64,000 nt of DNA from JASJBU01 sp963790775 (GTDB lineage: Bacteria > Pseudomonadota > Gammaproteobacteria > Chromatiales > Chromatiaceae): assembly GCA_963790775.1 (NCBI GenBank), contig CAWBPR010000006.1, forward strand, positions 71,689 through 135,688, in the 5' to 3' direction. Position numbers and translations under genes: made by a program. Positions 17,832 through 26,738 of the stretch are shown piece by piece; within the stretch, counting starts at the first letter, position 1, and every line of letters starts with the position of its first letter. The notes beneath the pieces are model-generated. The model searched no databases. It had not been told where the DNA came from and saw nothing but the letters and a program-made list of their open reading frames with translations.

Positions 17832-19283
17832 ATGGTAAAGGCAGATATTGGTCTAATCGGCTTGGCGGTCATGGGGCAAAACCTGGTGCTGAATATGGCG
17901 GATAATGGCTACCGCGTTGCAGTATATAATCGCACCACAAGTAAAGTGGATGATTTCCTCGCAGGCCCTGCTGCAGGGGCCTCAATAGTAGGAGCCTATA
18001 GCCTGGAAGAGTTAGTTGCTCAACTCGAAACGCCACGCAAGGTGATGTTGATGGTTAAGGCCGGTGAGGTAGTGGATCGTTTTATCGACATGCTGGCGCC
18101 GCTGCTTGAGCCGGGAGATGTCATCATAGATGGCGGTAATTCCCACTATCCCGATTCGACCCGACGAACTGCCTATCTGCGTGACAAAGGTTTGCGCTTT
18201 ATTGGTACTGGAATTTCAGGCGGCGAAGAGGGTGCGCGCCACGGACCTTCGATCATGCCGGGTGGCGATCCGGAAGCGTGGCCACTGGTAAAGGATATCT
18301 TTCAGTCAATCGCCGCCAAGGTCGATGGTGAACCTTGTTGTCAATGGGTGGGTCAGGATGGCGCGGGGCATTTTGTGAAGATGGTTCACAACGGTATTGA
18401 ATACGGCGACATGCAACTGATCTGCGAGGCCTATTCCCTGATGGAATCGGGTCTGGGTATGAATCATGATCAGATGCATGATTGTTTCGCGGACTGGAAT
18501 ACGGGTGTCCTGGATTCCTATCTCATCGAGATAACCGCAGATATTCTGGCGAAGAAGGACGAAGATGGCGCGCCATTGGTAACCAAGATCCTCGACACGG
18601 CAGGACAAAAGGGTACGGGTAAATGGACCGGCATCAGCGCCCTGGATCTGGGTGTGCCGCTGACCCTGATTGGTGAGGCGGTGTTTGCCCGGGTTTTGTC
18701 TTCCCTCAAGGAAGAGCGAATTCGCGCTTCCGCTATCCTCGGTGGGCGTCAGAGTCAGCCGTTACAGGGCGAGATGAGTGAGTATGTGAACGCACTGCAA
18801 GATGCACTGTATGCCTCGAAGATTATCTCTTACGCTCAGGGTTTCATGCTGATGCGTGAAGCCGCCAAGGAGCAGGGCTGGGATCTGAATTACGGTGAGA
18901 TCGCATTGATGTGGCGTGGTGGTTGCATCATCCGCAGCAAATTCCTTGGCAATATCAAGGCGGCTTTTGATAACAATCCTCAGCTGGATAACCTGGCATT
19001 GGATAGCTTTTTCGCTTCCGCGTTGAAAGATGCAGAGGCAGGCTGGCGCAAAGCCGTCATGCTGGCGGTGCAGCAGGGCATTGCGGCGCCGGCTTTTGCC
19101 TCTGCGCTGACCTACTTTGATGGTTATCGCAGTGCACGGTTGCCGGCTAATCTGCTGCAGGCGCAGCGGGATTATTTTGGTGCGCACACCTACGAACGAT
19201 TAGACAAGCCGAGGGGTGAGTTTTTTCACACCGACTGGACCGGACACGGCGGCAAGGTTGCATCGACTACTTACGAGGTATAG
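17832..19283 (+). CDS. gnd: 6-phosphogluconate dehydrogenase, decarboxylating
   Basis: This is the NADP-dependent enzyme converting 6-phosphogluconate to ribulose-5-phosphate and CO2 in the oxidative pentose phosphate pathway. The 483 residues have the full-length form: the Rossmann loop GLAVMGQNLVLNMADNGY, the NADP-type NRTTSK, the substrate-binding GISGGEEGARHGPSIMPGG, the catalytic-lysine region HFVKMVHNGIEYGDMQ and the signature ILDTAGQKGTGKWT. The C-terminal swap segment ends RGEFFHTDWTGHGG. An RBS (AAGGAAAG) precedes the ATG. zwf follows after two bases. Together they supply NADPH, and the NAD(P)H-linked membrane complex lies downstream. Confidence 0.97.
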   Translation: MVKADIGLIGLAVMGQNLVLNMADNGYRVAVYNRTTSKVDDFLAGPAAGASIVGAYSLEELVAQLETPRKVMLMVKAGEVVDRFIDMLAPLLEPGDVIIDGGNSHYPDSTRRTAYLRDKGLRFIGTGISGGEEGARHGPSIMPGGDPEAWPLVKDIFQSIAAKVDGEPCCQWVGQDGAGHFVKMVHNGIEYGDMQLICEAYSLMESGLGMNHDQMHDCFADWNTGVLDSYLIEITADILAKKDEDGAPLVTKILDTAGQKGTGKWTGISALDLGVPLTLIGEAVFARVLSSLKEERIRASAILGGRQSQPLQGEMSEYVNALQDALYASKIISYAQGFMLMREAAKEQGWDLNYGEIALMWRGGCIIRSKFLGNIKAAFDNNPQLDNLALDSFFASALKDAEAGWRKAVMLAVQQGIAAPAFASALTYFDGYRSARLPANLLQAQRDYFGAHTYERLDKPRGEFFHTDWTGHGGKVASTTYEV

Positions 19284-19285
19284 CC

Positions 19286-20770
19286 ATGAACGCGTCAGTC
19301 GAAGCCTGTACCTTTGTGATCTTTGGCTCTACGGGCAACCTTTCACGCATTAAATTGATGCCGGCGCTCTATCATCTGGAGGCCGCAGGTAAGTTGCATG
19401 AGAACTGCCGTATCCTGGCCACCGGCCGACGGCCCTGGGACCGTAACCGCTGGTTAAAGGAAGCGCGCGGCATGCTGGAAGGTAGTGTAACAAGTGGTCT
19501 GGACGCCAAGGTATTGGAGCGTTTTGAGCAGCGGCTCGACTACTTTCAAGGCGACATCTCTGATTCAGCCATGTATGACAGATTGGCCGAATACATCAAT
19601 GATAAGCCGGATTTTTCTACCAATGTTGCCTTCTATCTATCGATTCGCCCGGCGGAGTTTGGCGTGGTCTCCGAAAACCTCAGCCGGACGAGACTGCTCA
19701 AGGAGGAGAGTGGCTGGCGTCGCGTGGTGATTGAAAAGCCCTTTGGTTACGATCTTGAAAGCGCCCAGTCGCTGCAGACCCGGCTGTCCCGTCACCTTGA
19801 TGAAAAGCAGATCTATCGTATTGACCACTATCTGGGTAAGGAAACCGTTCGCAACGTGCTGGTGTTTCGGTTCGCCAATGTGATGCTGGAACCACTCTGG
19901 AATCGCAACTATATCGATCATGTCCAGATCACCCATTCGGAGCAGCTTGGTGTTGGCAGTCGGGCGCCCTACTACGATGGGGCTGGAGCGTTGCGCGACA
20001 TGATCCAGAGTCATTTATTGCAGTTGCTGACACTGGTGGCGATGGAGCCGCCTGTTTCCATGGAGTCTGAATCCCTGCGAGACGAGAAGGTCAAGGTGCT
20101 CAAATCGGTACGGCCAATCCCCCCCAGCGCGGTGCATTCTCAGGCCTTTCGCGCCCAATATGCTACCGGTAAAGTAGGCGGAAATAAGGTCAAGGGATAT
20201 CTTGAAGAGGATGGCGTGCCGCAGGATAGCGTTACCGAGACCTATGCGGCGCTGAAAGTCTATATAGATAATTGGCGATGGCGAGGCGTGCCGTTCTATC
20301 TGCGCACCGGGAAACGTATGGCGGAGGGCGTCTCCAGCATCATGATCCGTTTTCGCCAGCCGCCCACCCAGTTTTTCAGAGACACCCATATCCAGCAGAT
20401 GGAGCGCAACTGGCTGGTGTTGGGCATCCAGCCCTGTGAATGTCTGCGGATTCAACTCACCGCCAAGGAGCCGGGTTTGGAGATGGTGACCCGCCAGGTC
20501 AATCTGGATGCGGGTTTTCGCACCCAAAGCGATATTTATGCCGATGCGTATGAGGGTTTGCTGCTGGATATCATGGAAGGTGATCGCTCGTTATTCCTGC
20601 GCTATGACGAGGTGGAATACGCCTGGCGTATTGTCGATCCAATCCTGCGCGTCTGGTCGGTGGAACGGGACTTCATTACCTCCTATCCGGCGGGTAGCTG
20701 GGGGCCGGAAGAGAGTCGCAGGCTTTTCGAAAAAGATATTGATGTCTGGCGTCATAGCTTGAATTTATGA
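19286..20770 (+). CDS. zwf: Glucose-6-phosphate 1-dehydrogenase
   Basis: Zwf oxidises glucose-6-phosphate with NADP, the entry step of the oxidative pentose phosphate pathway. The 494-residue length is normal. The dinucleotide motif is FGSTGNLSRIKLMPALYHL, with Asn where many homologues have Asp in GDL. The active-site signature RIDHYLGKETVRN and the later VPFYLRTGKRM are intact. The gene is two bases behind gnd, so the two form an operon. The order gnd then zwf with no pgl in between is visible here. Confidence 0.97.
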   Translation: MNASVEACTFVIFGSTGNLSRIKLMPALYHLEAAGKLHENCRILATGRRPWDRNRWLKEARGMLEGSVTSGLDAKVLERFEQRLDYFQGDISDSAMYDRLAEYINDKPDFSTNVAFYLSIRPAEFGVVSENLSRTRLLKEESGWRRVVIEKPFGYDLESAQSLQTRLSRHLDEKQIYRIDHYLGKETVRNVLVFRFANVMLEPLWNRNYIDHVQITHSEQLGVGSRAPYYDGAGALRDMIQSHLLQLLTLVAMEPPVSMESESLRDEKVKVLKSVRPIPPSAVHSQAFRAQYATGKVGGNKVKGYLEEDGVPQDSVTETYAALKVYIDNWRWRGVPFYLRTGKRMAEGVSSIMIRFRQPPTQFFRDTHIQQMERNWLVLGIQPCECLRIQLTAKEPGLEMVTRQVNLDAGFRTQSDIYADAYEGLLLDIMEGDRSLFLRYDEVEYAWRIVDPILRVWSVERDFITSYPAGSWGPEESRRLFEKDIDVWRHSLNL

Positions 20771-21151
20771 TCATTGAGCTTCAGCGAGTTGCTCTGAATT
20801 GTTTAAAAAGTGAGTGCGAGTCAATGTCTGCCTCTGGCGTAAATAGCTGCTTGTAAGGGACCAGGTGTATTGTGTCCTGAAATTTTAAGAGTTTGGATCT
20901 TTCATCTGAAAAGTGGCAAGCGTATTGCTAGCAAGGTGGTGTGTGACGGGATACTGACGCCAGTTGGATGGTTGTTGATCATTTTATGTTTCAGTCTGCA
21001 CTTTTTAGGTCCCAAGCTGCACTTTTAAGGTGCGCAAGGGGTTCTTTTAGACCCTTTTATGACAGTTTTATGAATGTATGCGATACGTCTTGCCGTTTCT
21101 AAAAATGTCTGTATGCTGTGCGGCTTTCATCAGTAGCAACGTGAAAAAAGC
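20771..21151. other. Intergenic region before the Mrp-like cluster
   Basis: No gene is seen in these 381 bp. A short direct repeat, CTGCACTTTT, occurs twice about 22 bp apart near 20997 and 21018, each followed by AGGT after one or two bases. A candidate promoter lies near the right end (separate entry). I see no U-rich terminator after zwf. Confidence 0.5.
21090..21117 (+). promoter_or_regulatory. Candidate promoter of the Mrp/complex I-like cluster
   Basis: TTGCCG at 21090-21095 and TATGCT at 21112-21117 are separated by 16 bp, 35 bp before the first gene. Both boxes have mismatches. Confidence 0.35.
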
Positions 21152-21664
21152 GTGACGGAGTACCCTGCCATTAACACTCAAAGCATCTTTACACTTTGGA
21201 TAACACTGCTGCTGGTTTGGCTTGTGGCCAATGCATCCATGGCCATGGATGTCATACTCATAGGTGTTGTTGTCTCCACGATTCTGGCCCTGTCTCTGTC
21301 TGTTTTCGCGGGAGCCTACGCAGACATTCGTTTGAGTCCGAAGGCCTTTATCTACTACTTCCGCTATCTTGGGGTTTTTCTATGGGAACTGTTGCTGGCC
21401 AATATGAATGTGGCCCGCATCGTATTTTCGCCAAAGATTAACATTCATCCCGGCATTGTGAAGGTCCACACCCATCTCAAATCCCGTACAGGTCGCCTGG
21501 CCTTGGCCAACTCTATAACCCTGACCCCCGGCACCCTGGTGGTGGATATCGTTGATGATACGCTCTATGTGCACTGGATAGATGTTACTACCCAGGATTC
21601 GGAGAAAGCGACACGTGAAATCGCAGCAAAATTTGAGAGGTATCTCGAGGTGATCTATGGCTGA
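21152..21664 (+). CDS. mrpE: MrpE/MnhE-type antiporter subunit
   Basis: The 170 residues have two N-terminal hydrophobic helices followed by the MnhE pattern: AFIYYFRYLGVFLWELLLANMNVARIVF in outline, then LKSRTGRLALANSITLTPGTLVVDI and YVHWIDV. MrpE is a structural membrane subunit of Mrp Na+/H+ antiporters and of archaeal Mbh/Mbs (as MbhA). The GTG start at 21152 has a weak RBS; no better start is seen. It is the first gene of the 13-gene cluster and overlaps mrpF by eight bases. Confidence 0.88.
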   Translation: MTEYPAINTQSIFTLWITLLLVWLVANASMAMDVILIGVVVSTILALSLSVFAGAYADIRLSPKAFIYYFRYLGVFLWELLLANMNVARIVFSPKINIHPGIVKVHTHLKSRTGRLALANSITLTPGTLVVDIVDDTLYVHWIDVTTQDSEKATREIAAKFERYLEVIYG

Positions 21665-21917
21665 GATCTTATTGCAGGCCTCCATGGTTTTGATTGCCTT
21701 TGCCGTTCTGTTCGGTGTGATTCGATTGGTTAAAGGCGATACTGATACCGACCGAATCATTGCGGTCGATCTTTTAAGTATCGTATCCCTGTCGGTCATA
21801 GTGCTGGCAGCCCATCTTGCTGATCGCTTCATCTATGTGGATGTGGCAATCGTCTATGGTCTATTGAGTTTTCTCGGAGTGTTGGCAGTTGCGCGCTACC
21901 TGGAACGTGGTTTGTAA
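21657..21917 (+). CDS. mrpF: MrpF/MnhF-type antiporter subunit
   Basis: This 86-residue protein has three predicted transmembrane helices. The family motif RLVKGDTDTDRIIAVDLLS lies between helices one and two, and FIYVDVAIVYGLLSFLGVLAVARYLER at the C-terminus is typical (equivalent to MbhB). It overlaps mrpE by eight bases. It belongs to the small-subunit block that forms part of the ion path next to MrpA in Mrp structures. Confidence 0.92.
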   Translation: MAEILLQASMVLIAFAVLFGVIRLVKGDTDTDRIIAVDLLSIVSLSVIVLAAHLADRFIYVDVAIVYGLLSFLGVLAVARYLERGL

Positions 21918-21938
21918 GCAGAGTTTGGAATTCTACCA

Positions 21939-22193
21939 ATGATTGAATGGATGACGCTGTTAATGTGTGCCGGAATCCTGGTGAGTGCCATTTTGGCGGT
22001 TACCCTGGAGAAGCCGGTAAGCGCCGTGATTGCAGCTGGCTTGACCAGTCTGTTTGCATCGGTGACCTATGTTTTCCTGGCAGCACCTGATGTGGCCATG
22101 ACTGAAGCCTCTATCGGTAGTGGTCTGGCCACGGTGATCTTTTTGTACGCCATCAACCGTACCCGAAAACAGGATGCTAAGCCCGATGAGTGA
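21939..22193 (+). CDS. MbhD-like (MrpA C-terminal) membrane subunit
   Basis: This 84-residue protein has three hydrophobic helices. It carries the MbhD/DUF4040 hallmark AAPDVAMTEASIGSGLATVIFLYAI, which in Mrp systems lies in the C-terminal part of MrpA. A separate MbhD gene is a feature of Mbh/Mbx/Mbs-type complexes and of respiratory-complex relatives, not of standard Mrp antiporters with a full MrpA. It overlaps the next gene by eight bases. Confidence 0.85.
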   Translation: MIEWMTLLMCAGILVSAILAVTLEKPVSAVIAAGLTSLFASVTYVFLAAPDVAMTEASIGSGLATVIFLYAINRTRKQDAKPDE

Positions 22194-22521
22194 GATTCTT
22201 GGCAGTCTGGTGATTTTCCTCGGCTCGGTGTTTTTGTTTGCGGCAGGATTGGGTGTGCTGCGCATGCCGGATAGTTATAACCGGATTCAGACAGGCACCA
22301 AGGCCTCCACCCTGGGCACCATTCTGATCCTGATCGGTTTGTGCATCTATCACCCGGCCTGGATCGGGAAAGTACTGTTACTGATTTTCTTTGTGCTGTT
22401 GACCAACCCTGTCTCCTCCCATGCGTTGGCGCGCGCCTCCCATCGACGCGGTATTCATAAGACCAAGCATACGGTTGTGGATAAATTGCACGAAGCTAAA
22501 ACAGCCAGAGGTACCGAGTAG
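22186..22521 (+). CDS. mrpG: MrpG/MnhG-type antiporter subunit
   Basis: From the ATG at 22186 the protein has 111 residues and three hydrophobic helices. The family motif LFAAGLGVLRMPDSYNRIQTGTKASTLGTILILIG is present in outline, with RMPD and the GTKASTLG stretch. An AGGA at 22171-22174 supports this start. An in-frame ATG at 22174 overlaps that RBS and is less likely. The tail from residue 80 is charged and cytoplasmic. It corresponds to MbhC. Confidence 0.9.
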   Translation: MSEILGSLVIFLGSVFLFAAGLGVLRMPDSYNRIQTGTKASTLGTILILIGLCIYHPAWIGKVLLLIFFVLLTNPVSSHALARASHRRGIHKTKHTVVDKLHEAKTARGTE

Positions 22522-23227
22522 ATGATCAAACGTCTTTTCATATTTCTGGTGTTGTTTCTGTTCGCGGCGATGTTCTATGACGTGGCCGAAAATTATCAGG
22601 AACCTGATGCACTCTCCCCGTTGGCCACCCGCTATGTGGAGCAGGGACCGGACGAGCTGGGCGCCCCCAATCTGGTGACCGCGGTAGTCGTAACCTATCG
22701 TGGTTTGGATACGCTGGGGGAGGTCACGGTACTGTTTCTCTCAGCCGCCGTGGTTGGTCTGCTGCTTGGGATTGTCGGCGGCCAGGAAAAGGCGTCTGAG
22801 CAGCCGCGGAAGACAACTTCGAGCGAACTGGTACAGACTACCGTAGAGTACCTGCTGCCGATCATATTTTTATTTGGCGCCTATATCTTCCTGAATGGCC
22901 ATCTGACTCCCGGGGGGGGGATTCCAGGGTGGGGCGGTGATTGCCTCCGGTGTGCTGTTGCTTTTTCTGGCCTTGCCGTACGCCAAACTGCGCCATGGGC
23001 TATTGAGTGTGCTGGAGTCCCTGTCTGGATTTGGTTATGTGCTGGTAGGCATTCTCGGACTGGTGCTGGCGGGTGGCTTTCTGGACAACCGTTTTCTGCC
23101 CCTCGGGAACTACGGTGATCTGCTCAGCGCTGGAGCGATTCCGGTTATCTACATCTTTATCGGTTTGAAGGTTGGCACTGAACTGAGTGCCGTGTTGGAA
23201 CATTTCAAAAGCGATCAGCAGGATTAG
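22522..23227 (+). pseudogene. mrpB: MbhE-MrpB fused subunit, interrupted by a frameshift in a G9 run
   Basis: The first frame reads 132 or so residues: an MbhE-like part (AVVVTYRGLDTLGEVTVLF) followed by the start of an MnhB domain (ELVQTTVEYLLPIIFLFGAYIFLNGHLTPGGG in outline). It then goes out of frame at the run of nine G at 22912-22920. With eight G the protein would read HLTPGGGFQGGAVIASGVLL, the expected MrpB motif, and continue to 23227 (234 residues). The second frame, from 22937, carries the rest of MrpB (LPYAKLRHGLL, GFLDNRFLPLGNYGDLLSAG). Span modulo three confirms one extra base. Sequencing error, slippage-based on/off switching or a true null are all possible. Confidence 0.85.
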
Positions 23228-23232
23228 CACAC

Positions 23233-23601
23233 ATGGATCTGCCCGTTTCCACGATTACCCTGAGCACTGGTTTCGCATTGCTGTTGATCGGCATGTGGGG
23301 AATGCTCACGCAAAAAAACATCATCCGCATGATCATTGGTTTCTCCCTCATCGATACCGGCGTGCACATGATCATGGTATCCATTGGCTACCTGTCAGGT
23401 GGCACTGCGCCAATCATCGATGCGACAGTGAACCGCGCAACCGCCCTGCAGGATGTGGTGGATCCAGTGCCCTCAGCCCTGGTTCTGACCGCCATCGTCA
23501 TTGGTCTGGGCATCACTGCGGTGATGCTGGCCTTTGCGGTGCAGATACATGACAAGAAAAAATCCCTGTCCATTGAGGACTGCACGGAGTCGAAATGGTA
23601 G
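23233..23601 (+). CDS. mrpC: MrpC/MnhC-type (NuoK-like) subunit
   Basis: The protein has 122 residues and three transmembrane helices of the NuoK/MrpC fold. Typical segments are the first helix FALLLIGMWGMLTQKNIIRMIIG, then LIDTGVHMIMVSIG, then DPVPSALVLTAIVIGLGITAVMLAFAV, all in outline. It corresponds to MbhG. The stop overlaps the start of the next gene by seven bases. The C-terminal tail is charged. Confidence 0.92.
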   Translation: MDLPVSTITLSTGFALLLIGMWGMLTQKNIIRMIIGFSLIDTGVHMIMVSIGYLSGGTAPIIDATVNRATALQDVVDPVPSALVLTAIVIGLGITAVMLAFAVQIHDKKKSLSIEDCTESKW

Positions 23602-26600
23602 AAGGTCTGCTTGCCCCCATCAATCTGGTCATTGCCGCTCTTGGCGCAGGCTTCCTGCTGCCGCTGATTGCCCGGCGCAGTCAGGTTTCTGCCCAGGCGC
23701 TGTTCTGGGTCACCCAGCTCTATCTGCTGTTGATCTCCAGCATCTGGCTGTTGCGGCTGATGGACGGCGCGCCTGCGGTGGAGATCATCACCGCAGGCAT
23801 TCAACCGCCATTTGCGATCAATCTCTATTTCGGCCTGTTTGAGGCGTTTGTGGTGACGGCGGTCAATCTGTCCGCGATTCTCGGCGGCTGGTATCTGTTG
23901 GAGTACTTCAAAGGCCGGGCGTCTGCCATGTCGGTCTACCTGATTCTGGCCATGGGCATCAGCGGCATGGTGATGACCCGTGATCTGTTCAATCTGTTTA
24001 TCTTCATCGAGATCACTGCACTTGCCACCTATGGTCTGCTGGCTCTGGATAAAACACCCGCCAGTCTGGCCGCAGGATTTAAATACATCATCGCCACCTC
24101 CCTGGCCTCGACCTTCTTCCTGCTGGGAACCATGCTGCTCTATCACCTGACCGGCACCCTCAATCTGGACGATATGCTGCTCCATCTGGACCAGATCAGC
24201 GGTCCTATCGGCTTGGTAGCCAGTGTGCTGTTACTGGTAGGCGTACTCATCGAACTCAAACCCTATCCTGCCAATGGCTGGGGGCTGGATGTCTATGAAA
24301 CGGTTCCGGCGGGTGTGGCCGCAATGATCTCAGTGGGTGTCTCGGCGGGCGCCATGTTCGCCCTGTTCAAGATCGTTCCCTTACTGGGGGATTTCATGCC
24401 GGTGGTGGCCGCCGCGGGTGGAGCTACCTTCCTGGCCTCCAACTTTATCGGCCTGCGCCAGCGCAATGTCAGGCGCATGCTGGGTTACTCTTCAGTGGCC
24501 CAGATGGGCCTGATGACCCTGGCTATGGCTCTGCTAAATTTACTCGACAAGACAGAGTACATGACGGTGGTGATGGGCGGCCTGTTCATCAACCATCTGC
24601 TGGCCAAGGCTGGACTCTTCTGGTTGGCGGGGGCGGTAGATCGCTCTGCCACAAAAGACTGGGTGGGTTTGCGTCGCAAACCGCTGTTCCTGGTGATGTT
24701 GGGTGTGTTGCTGGCTGCCCTGGCGGGTTTCCCCCCATTCCCCGGTTTCTGGGCCAAGTGGGAACTGATCATGCAGTTGTCTGCCGGCAATCTGCCGTTC
24801 TGGGTCTTTGCGGTACTGCTGGGCTCATTGCTCGAGGCCGCCTACCTCTACCGCTGGTTTGGTTTCGCCCTGCAAGATGGGGATCAGGCGCCTGAAGTGG
24901 CAAAAGTCGGAAGGCTCGTTCCAGTCGGACTGTTTGCCCTGTCTCTGCTCGCCTGTGGTCACCTGATCGCAAATTGGCTTGGACTGGACGCCGCCCGTGT
25001 GCTGGTGCCGGTTTACATGGGCATTCTGCTGTACGCTCTTGATGGCATGCCGGGACGCCTGAAGGCAATCGTTGTGCTCGCGGCTTTTGCCGCTTATGCA
25101 TACCCGGTCGCCATGGGGTTGGAAGGTCTGCGCTGGCTGTTCGGACTCATCTTGTTGCTGGGTGGTGGGGTGATCGCCTTTGCGGTGCTGCACCGTGCCG
25201 ACGCCCGCAAGGGGTTCTATCCACTGTTGGGCATGCTGCTGTTTTCCCTGGCCTCGCTGCTGGAGGCAAGCACCTCGCTGCAATTCTTCTTTGCCTGGGA
25301 AATTCTCACCCTCAGTTCGTATCTGATGATCTCCCTCGGACGTGGTGCGAAGGAACATATCCTGACCTTCCTGATGTTTTCCCTGGGCTCGGCCTTCCTG
25401 ATCATGGCCGGCTTCGGCTTTGCCTACGGGGAGACCGGCTCGATCCTGTTGTCGGATCTGAGCAAGGTCCAGACTTCGGCAACCCTCGTATATGCGCTGC
25501 TGGTGCTTGGTTTCCTGATCAAGGCGGGTGCGGCAGGGCTGCATATCTGGTTGCCGGGGGCCTACAGCGAAGCCGAGGATGATTTTTCCGCGCTGCTCTC
25601 AGCGGTGGTGGGCAAGGCGGCGATTTTCGGTCTGCTGCTGGCTGGGCTGCACCTGGCTGTGAATGGGTCGACCAGTATCGATCAGGTAAATTACGTGGTC
25701 GGCTGGCTGGGCGTGATTACCGCATTCGTCGGTGCACTGATGGCCCTGTTCCAGGAGGATGTGAAGAAACTGCTGGCCTATTCCAGCATGGGGCAGGTGG
25801 GATATATCGTCACCTCAATCGCGATATCCAGTCAGCTTGGCTGGGTGAGCGCGGGCTATCTGACCGTCAACCATCTGCTGTTCAAGGGCCTGTTGTTCCT
25901 CGCGGTGGCAGGTCTGGTTTTCCGCACCGGTTCTCGCCTGATGTATAAAATGGGCGGTCTGGACAAGAATATGCCGATGACCTTCGTCTCGGTATTGATC
26001 GGCATCATCGCCATCTCCGGTGTGCCTCCGTTGACCGGCTTTGGCAGCAAGTGGCTGTTTCTCAACGCCCTGTTCGACAAGGGCTGGTACTGGCAGGCGG
26101 GTCTTGCCTTTTTTGCCAGCGCGATAGCCTTTCTGTATCTGTTCCGGCTGATCCACACGGTATTTCTTGGGCAGCGTAAAACAGCGCATAAGGATCTGCG
26201 CGAGGCGCCCTGGTTGTTGCTGGTGCCACAGATTCTGTTGATCGTGGCGATTATGGCCTTCTCCGTCTGGCCCAAGTTGCTGATCGATCCGATCATGGCG
26301 GCGATTGCCGGCAGCTTTCCTGAGACCTTGATCTGGGAAGGCTCGATTCTCAAGAGCCATCTTGGCTACTGGGATGGTTTTATGATCATCAACGTCATTG
26401 CCGGGGTGTTTCTGGTGCCGCTGTTGATCCTGCTGTTTCTGTCCCGCTTTATGCATATCCAGAAGGTCAAGCAGTTTAATATCGTATTTGCCGCAGAGCG
26501 TCCCCAGAGCCCGCAGACTGCCCACTATGCCTATAACTTTTACTCTTTTTATGAAAGGGCATTTGGTTCATTCATCAAGCCCAGGGCAACCGCTTTCTGG

Positions 26601-26735
26601 GACGGTGTGTCTGAGTGGAGTAACACGATTGGTTCCACGCTGCGGGTTCTCTACACGGGTAACGGCCAGACCTACGCCCTGTATGTGTTGTTTTATGTAG
26701 TTATGATCTATATCGCGGTCGGAGGCATGGGTTAA
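23595..26735 (+). CDS. Double antiporter-like subunit (two MrpD/NuoL-type modules in one chain)
   Basis: At 1046 residues this is about twice an MrpD or NuoN protein. Module 1 (about 1-490) has RDLFNLFIFIEITALATYGLL with the key Glu, a GFKYIIAT Lys, KPYPANGWGLDVYETVPAG and RNVRRMLGYSSVAQMGL. Module 2 (about 510-960) has a second set: FFAWEILTLSSYLMIS, IKAGAAGLHIWLPGAYSEAEDD, VGKAAIFGLL, EDVKKLLAYSSMGQVGYI and HLLFKGLLFL. Each set carries the Glu-Lys-Lys residues of proton or sodium channels. The closing 90 residues include a further amphipathic stretch and a final helix. Archaeal Mbs has two separate subunits (H and H') in this position; here they are one polypeptide. Confidence 0.9.
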   Translation: MVEGLLAPINLVIAALGAGFLLPLIARRSQVSAQALFWVTQLYLLLISSIWLLRLMDGAPAVEIITAGIQPPFAINLYFGLFEAFVVTAVNLSAILGGWYLLEYFKGRASAMSVYLILAMGISGMVMTRDLFNLFIFIEITALATYGLLALDKTPASLAAGFKYIIATSLASTFFLLGTMLLYHLTGTLNLDDMLLHLDQISGPIGLVASVLLLVGVLIELKPYPANGWGLDVYETVPAGVAAMISVGVSAGAMFALFKIVPLLGDFMPVVAAAGGATFLASNFIGLRQRNVRRMLGYSSVAQMGLMTLAMALLNLLDKTEYMTVVMGGLFINHLLAKAGLFWLAGAVDRSATKDWVGLRRKPLFLVMLGVLLAALAGFPPFPGFWAKWELIMQLSAGNLPFWVFAVLLGSLLEAAYLYRWFGFALQDGDQAPEVAKVGRLVPVGLFALSLLACGHLIANWLGLDAARVLVPVYMGILLYALDGMPGRLKAIVVLAAFAAYAYPVAMGLEGLRWLFGLILLLGGGVIAFAVLHRADARKGFYPLLGMLLFSLASLLEASTSLQFFFAWEILTLSSYLMISLGRGAKEHILTFLMFSLGSAFLIMAGFGFAYGETGSILLSDLSKVQTSATLVYALLVLGFLIKAGAAGLHIWLPGAYSEAEDDFSALLSAVVGKAAIFGLLLAGLHLAVNGSTSIDQVNYVVGWLGVITAFVGALMALFQEDVKKLLAYSSMGQVGYIVTSIAISSQLGWVSAGYLTVNHLLFKGLLFLAVAGLVFRTGSRLMYKMGGLDKNMPMTFVSVLIGIIAISGVPPLTGFGSKWLFLNALFDKGWYWQAGLAFFASAIAFLYLFRLIHTVFLGQRKTAHKDLREAPWLLLVPQILLIVAIMAFSVWPKLLIDPIMAAIAGSFPETLIWEGSILKSHLGYWDGFMIINVIAGVFLVPLLILLFLSRFMHIQKVKQFNIVFAAERPQSPQTAHYAYNFYSFYERAFGSFIKPRATAFWDGVSEWSNTIGSTLRVLYTGNGQTYALYVLFYVVMIYIAVGGMG

Positions 26736-26738
26736 ATC

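Noticed and set aside
23388..24185. 265-codon minus-strand frame opposite mrpC and the double antiporter gene
   Set aside because: Its Gln/His/Arg-rich composition is that of a shadow of a hydrophobic membrane-protein gene.
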